Assembly: GCA_020402585.1 (NCBI GenBank)
Contig: JADBZH010000040.1
Location: forward strand, 1 to 35,864
Direction: 5' to 3'
Length of the DNA: 35,864 bases
Source of the DNA: Phenylobacterium sp.
GTDB lineage: Bacteria; Pseudomonadota; Alphaproteobacteria; Caulobacterales; Caulobacteraceae
Both the position numbers and the translations under genes were made by a program. This document shows, in pieces, positions 34,709 through 35,864 of the stretch. Under the pieces are notes generated by a model, which ran no database searches, was not told where the DNA came from, and saw nothing but the letters and a program-made list of their open reading frames with translations. Within the stretch, counting starts at the first letter, position 1; each line of letters opens with the position of its first letter.

Positions 34709-35864
34709 ATGGCCTTCCACCACGGCGCCCGCCCCGGGCCCGAGACCCCCGCAGCAGACGTCCGCTTCGACTTCTGGGGATCCATGTCGGACCTCTGGCG
34801 GCTGGTTCTGCGGAGCGGGGCGCCTGGCCTGTCCTGGCGGATTGGACTGGCCCTTGTCCTGATCTTCCTTGGCAAGGCGGCCGGGGTGGCCGCCCCTGTC
34901 CTGCTTGGCGAGGCCATCAACCGCCTTGCTGAGCTCCCCCCGGTCCTCCCGGATTCGACCCTGGGCGGGGTCTTCATCCTGCTGGCGCTGGGATTCGCTG
35001 GCCTGCGCCTGACCGCCGCCGTGGCGCCCAACGCCCGGGAGGCGATCTTCACCCCGGTCTCCCAGGCGACCATGGCCCGGGCCGCGGAAGAGAGCTTCGG
35101 TCACGTCCTGTCCCTTTCCCTGGACTATCATCAGGGCAAGCAGACCGGAGCGCTGGCCCGGATCATCGACCGGGGTTCCCGGTCCACCGACTTCCTCATC
35201 CGCAGCGTGGTCTTCAACCTCGGGCCTACCGCCCTCGAACTCGTCCTCGCCATGGGCGTCATGGCGGTCCGGCTCGACTGGCGCTTCGCGGCGGCCACCT
35301 TCGTGACGATCGTGCTGTATGCCGTTCTGACCTTCCGGATCACCGACTGGCGCCTGTCGCACCGGCGAGAGCTCAACCTTGCCGACGGCAAGGCGGCCGG
35401 ACTGTCGGTGGACGCCCTCATGAACTTTGAGACCGTCAAGGCCTTCGGCCAGGAGCGGCGCACCGTCGGCGCCTATGCCGCATCCCTGGGGGCCTATGTC
35501 CGCGCTGCGGTGCGGGCCAACACCTCCCTGTCCCTCCTCAACGCCATCCAGGCCCTGGTCCTGAACCTCGGCCTCGCCATCATGGTGCTGCTGGCGGGCC
35601 TGGAGGTGCTGGAGGGCCGGATGCGCCTTGGCGACGTCACCATGGCCGTTCTCCTGGTCATCGGGCTCTACCAGCCCCTCAACATGCTGGGCTTCAACTA
35701 TCGCGAGATCCGCCAGGCCTTCATCGACATGGAGCAGATGGTGGAGATCGGTCGGACGGCGCCCGATGTCGCCGAACCGGCTTCGCCCCGGCCCCTGCCG
35801 CCGGCGTCAGGCGCCGGCGCCCGCCTCGCCTTCTCGCAGGTCGCCTTCCGGCATGGAGCCCGGG
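34709..35864 (+). CDS. ATM1-type ABC transporter, 5' part
   Basis: The frame runs from ATG 34709 to the window edge without a stop, giving 385 codons. The N-terminal cytosolic arm is followed by a six-helix ABC membrane domain. It contains FGHVLSLSLDYHQGKQTGALARIIDRGSR (from about residue 131), the cytosolic coupling region, and DALMNFETVKAFGQERRTVGAY near 234-255. The block FNYREIRQAFIDMEQM precedes the linker. This is the pattern of mitochondrial Atm1 and bacterial ATM1-like exporters of glutathione-type substrates. The nucleotide-binding domain begins at the edge (LAFSQVAFRHG) and lies mostly outside. Confidence 0.88.
   Translation, partial: MAFHHGARPGPETPAADVRFDFWGSMSDLWRLVLRSGAPGLSWRIGLALVLIFLGKAAGVAAPVLLGEAINRLAELPPVLPDSTLGGVFILLALGFAGLRLTAAVAPNAREAIFTPVSQATMARAAEESFGHVLSLSLDYHQGKQTGALARIIDRGSRSTDFLIRSVVFNLGPTALELVLAMGVMAVRLDWRFAAATFVTIVLYAVLTFRITDWRLSHRRELNLADGKAAGLSVDALMNFETVKAFGQERRTVGAYAASLGAYVRAAVRANTSLSLLNAIQALVLNLGLAIMVLLAGLEVLEGRMRLGDVTMAVLLVIGLYQPLNMLGFNYREIRQAFIDMEQMVEIGRTAPDVAEPASPRPLPPASGAGARLAFSQVAFRHGAR

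Overview
The window is high-GC DNA, densely packed with genes, from an alphaproteobacterium of the order Caulobacterales (Caulobacter, Phenylobacterium or Brevundimonas-like). The assignment rests on several signs: a fliX gene divergent from flgI; a DipM-type LysM/LytM division protein downstream of surE and pcm; a DksA with a reduced zinc finger; a direct-repeat SOS box of the alphaproteobacterial type in front of uvrA; and a CtrA-like box in front of fliX. Genus cannot be fixed from the sequence alone.

Layout. Positions 1-363 hold the 5' part of a minus-strand gene for a secreted protein whose mature region becomes an exact heptapeptide repeat (GEINPFW) that runs off the left edge. It is followed by a 330-bp AT-rich gap (364-693). 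Positions 694-3063 hold exonuclease III (xthA), ErpA and a divergent dNTPase. Positions 3156-6545 form a tightly overlapping operon: SPOR protein, nagZ, scpA, scpB. Positions 6631-8325 are tatABC. Positions 8400-13262 are serS, surE, pcm and dipM. A convergent DUF815 ATPase (13267-14106) separates this from yajC-secD-secF-Mth938-like (14215-17477).

Positions 17474-18222 form a small self-contained unit: a perfect FNR/FixK-type palindrome, a PuuD-like membrane protein and a strong hairpin terminator. It sits between an NDUFAF3-like gene and an NDUFAF6-like gene. The latter overlaps convergent trmFO. Next come an orphan membrane protein, a glutathione S-transferase, uvrA with an SOS box, and a coupled dipeptidase/crotonase pair.

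Positions 27157-29638 are flagellar: flgI, a rod-binding FlgJ-like protein and a FlbY/FlgN-like protein on the minus strand, with fliX opposite. A sigma-54 promoter candidate serves flgI and a CtrA-like box serves fliX. The right end holds dksA, an aminotransferase, a DUF4239-like membrane protein, nadE, a lipoprotein and the 5' part of an ATM1-type ABC transporter that runs off the right edge.

Most of the window is conserved envelope, division, protein export and repair housekeeping. The less ordinary parts are the perfect heptad repeat at the left edge, the FNR-bracketed PuuD-like cassette, the duplicated LysM pair in DipM, and the paired GANTC sites in two promoters. I did not find evidence for a new defence or mobile system.
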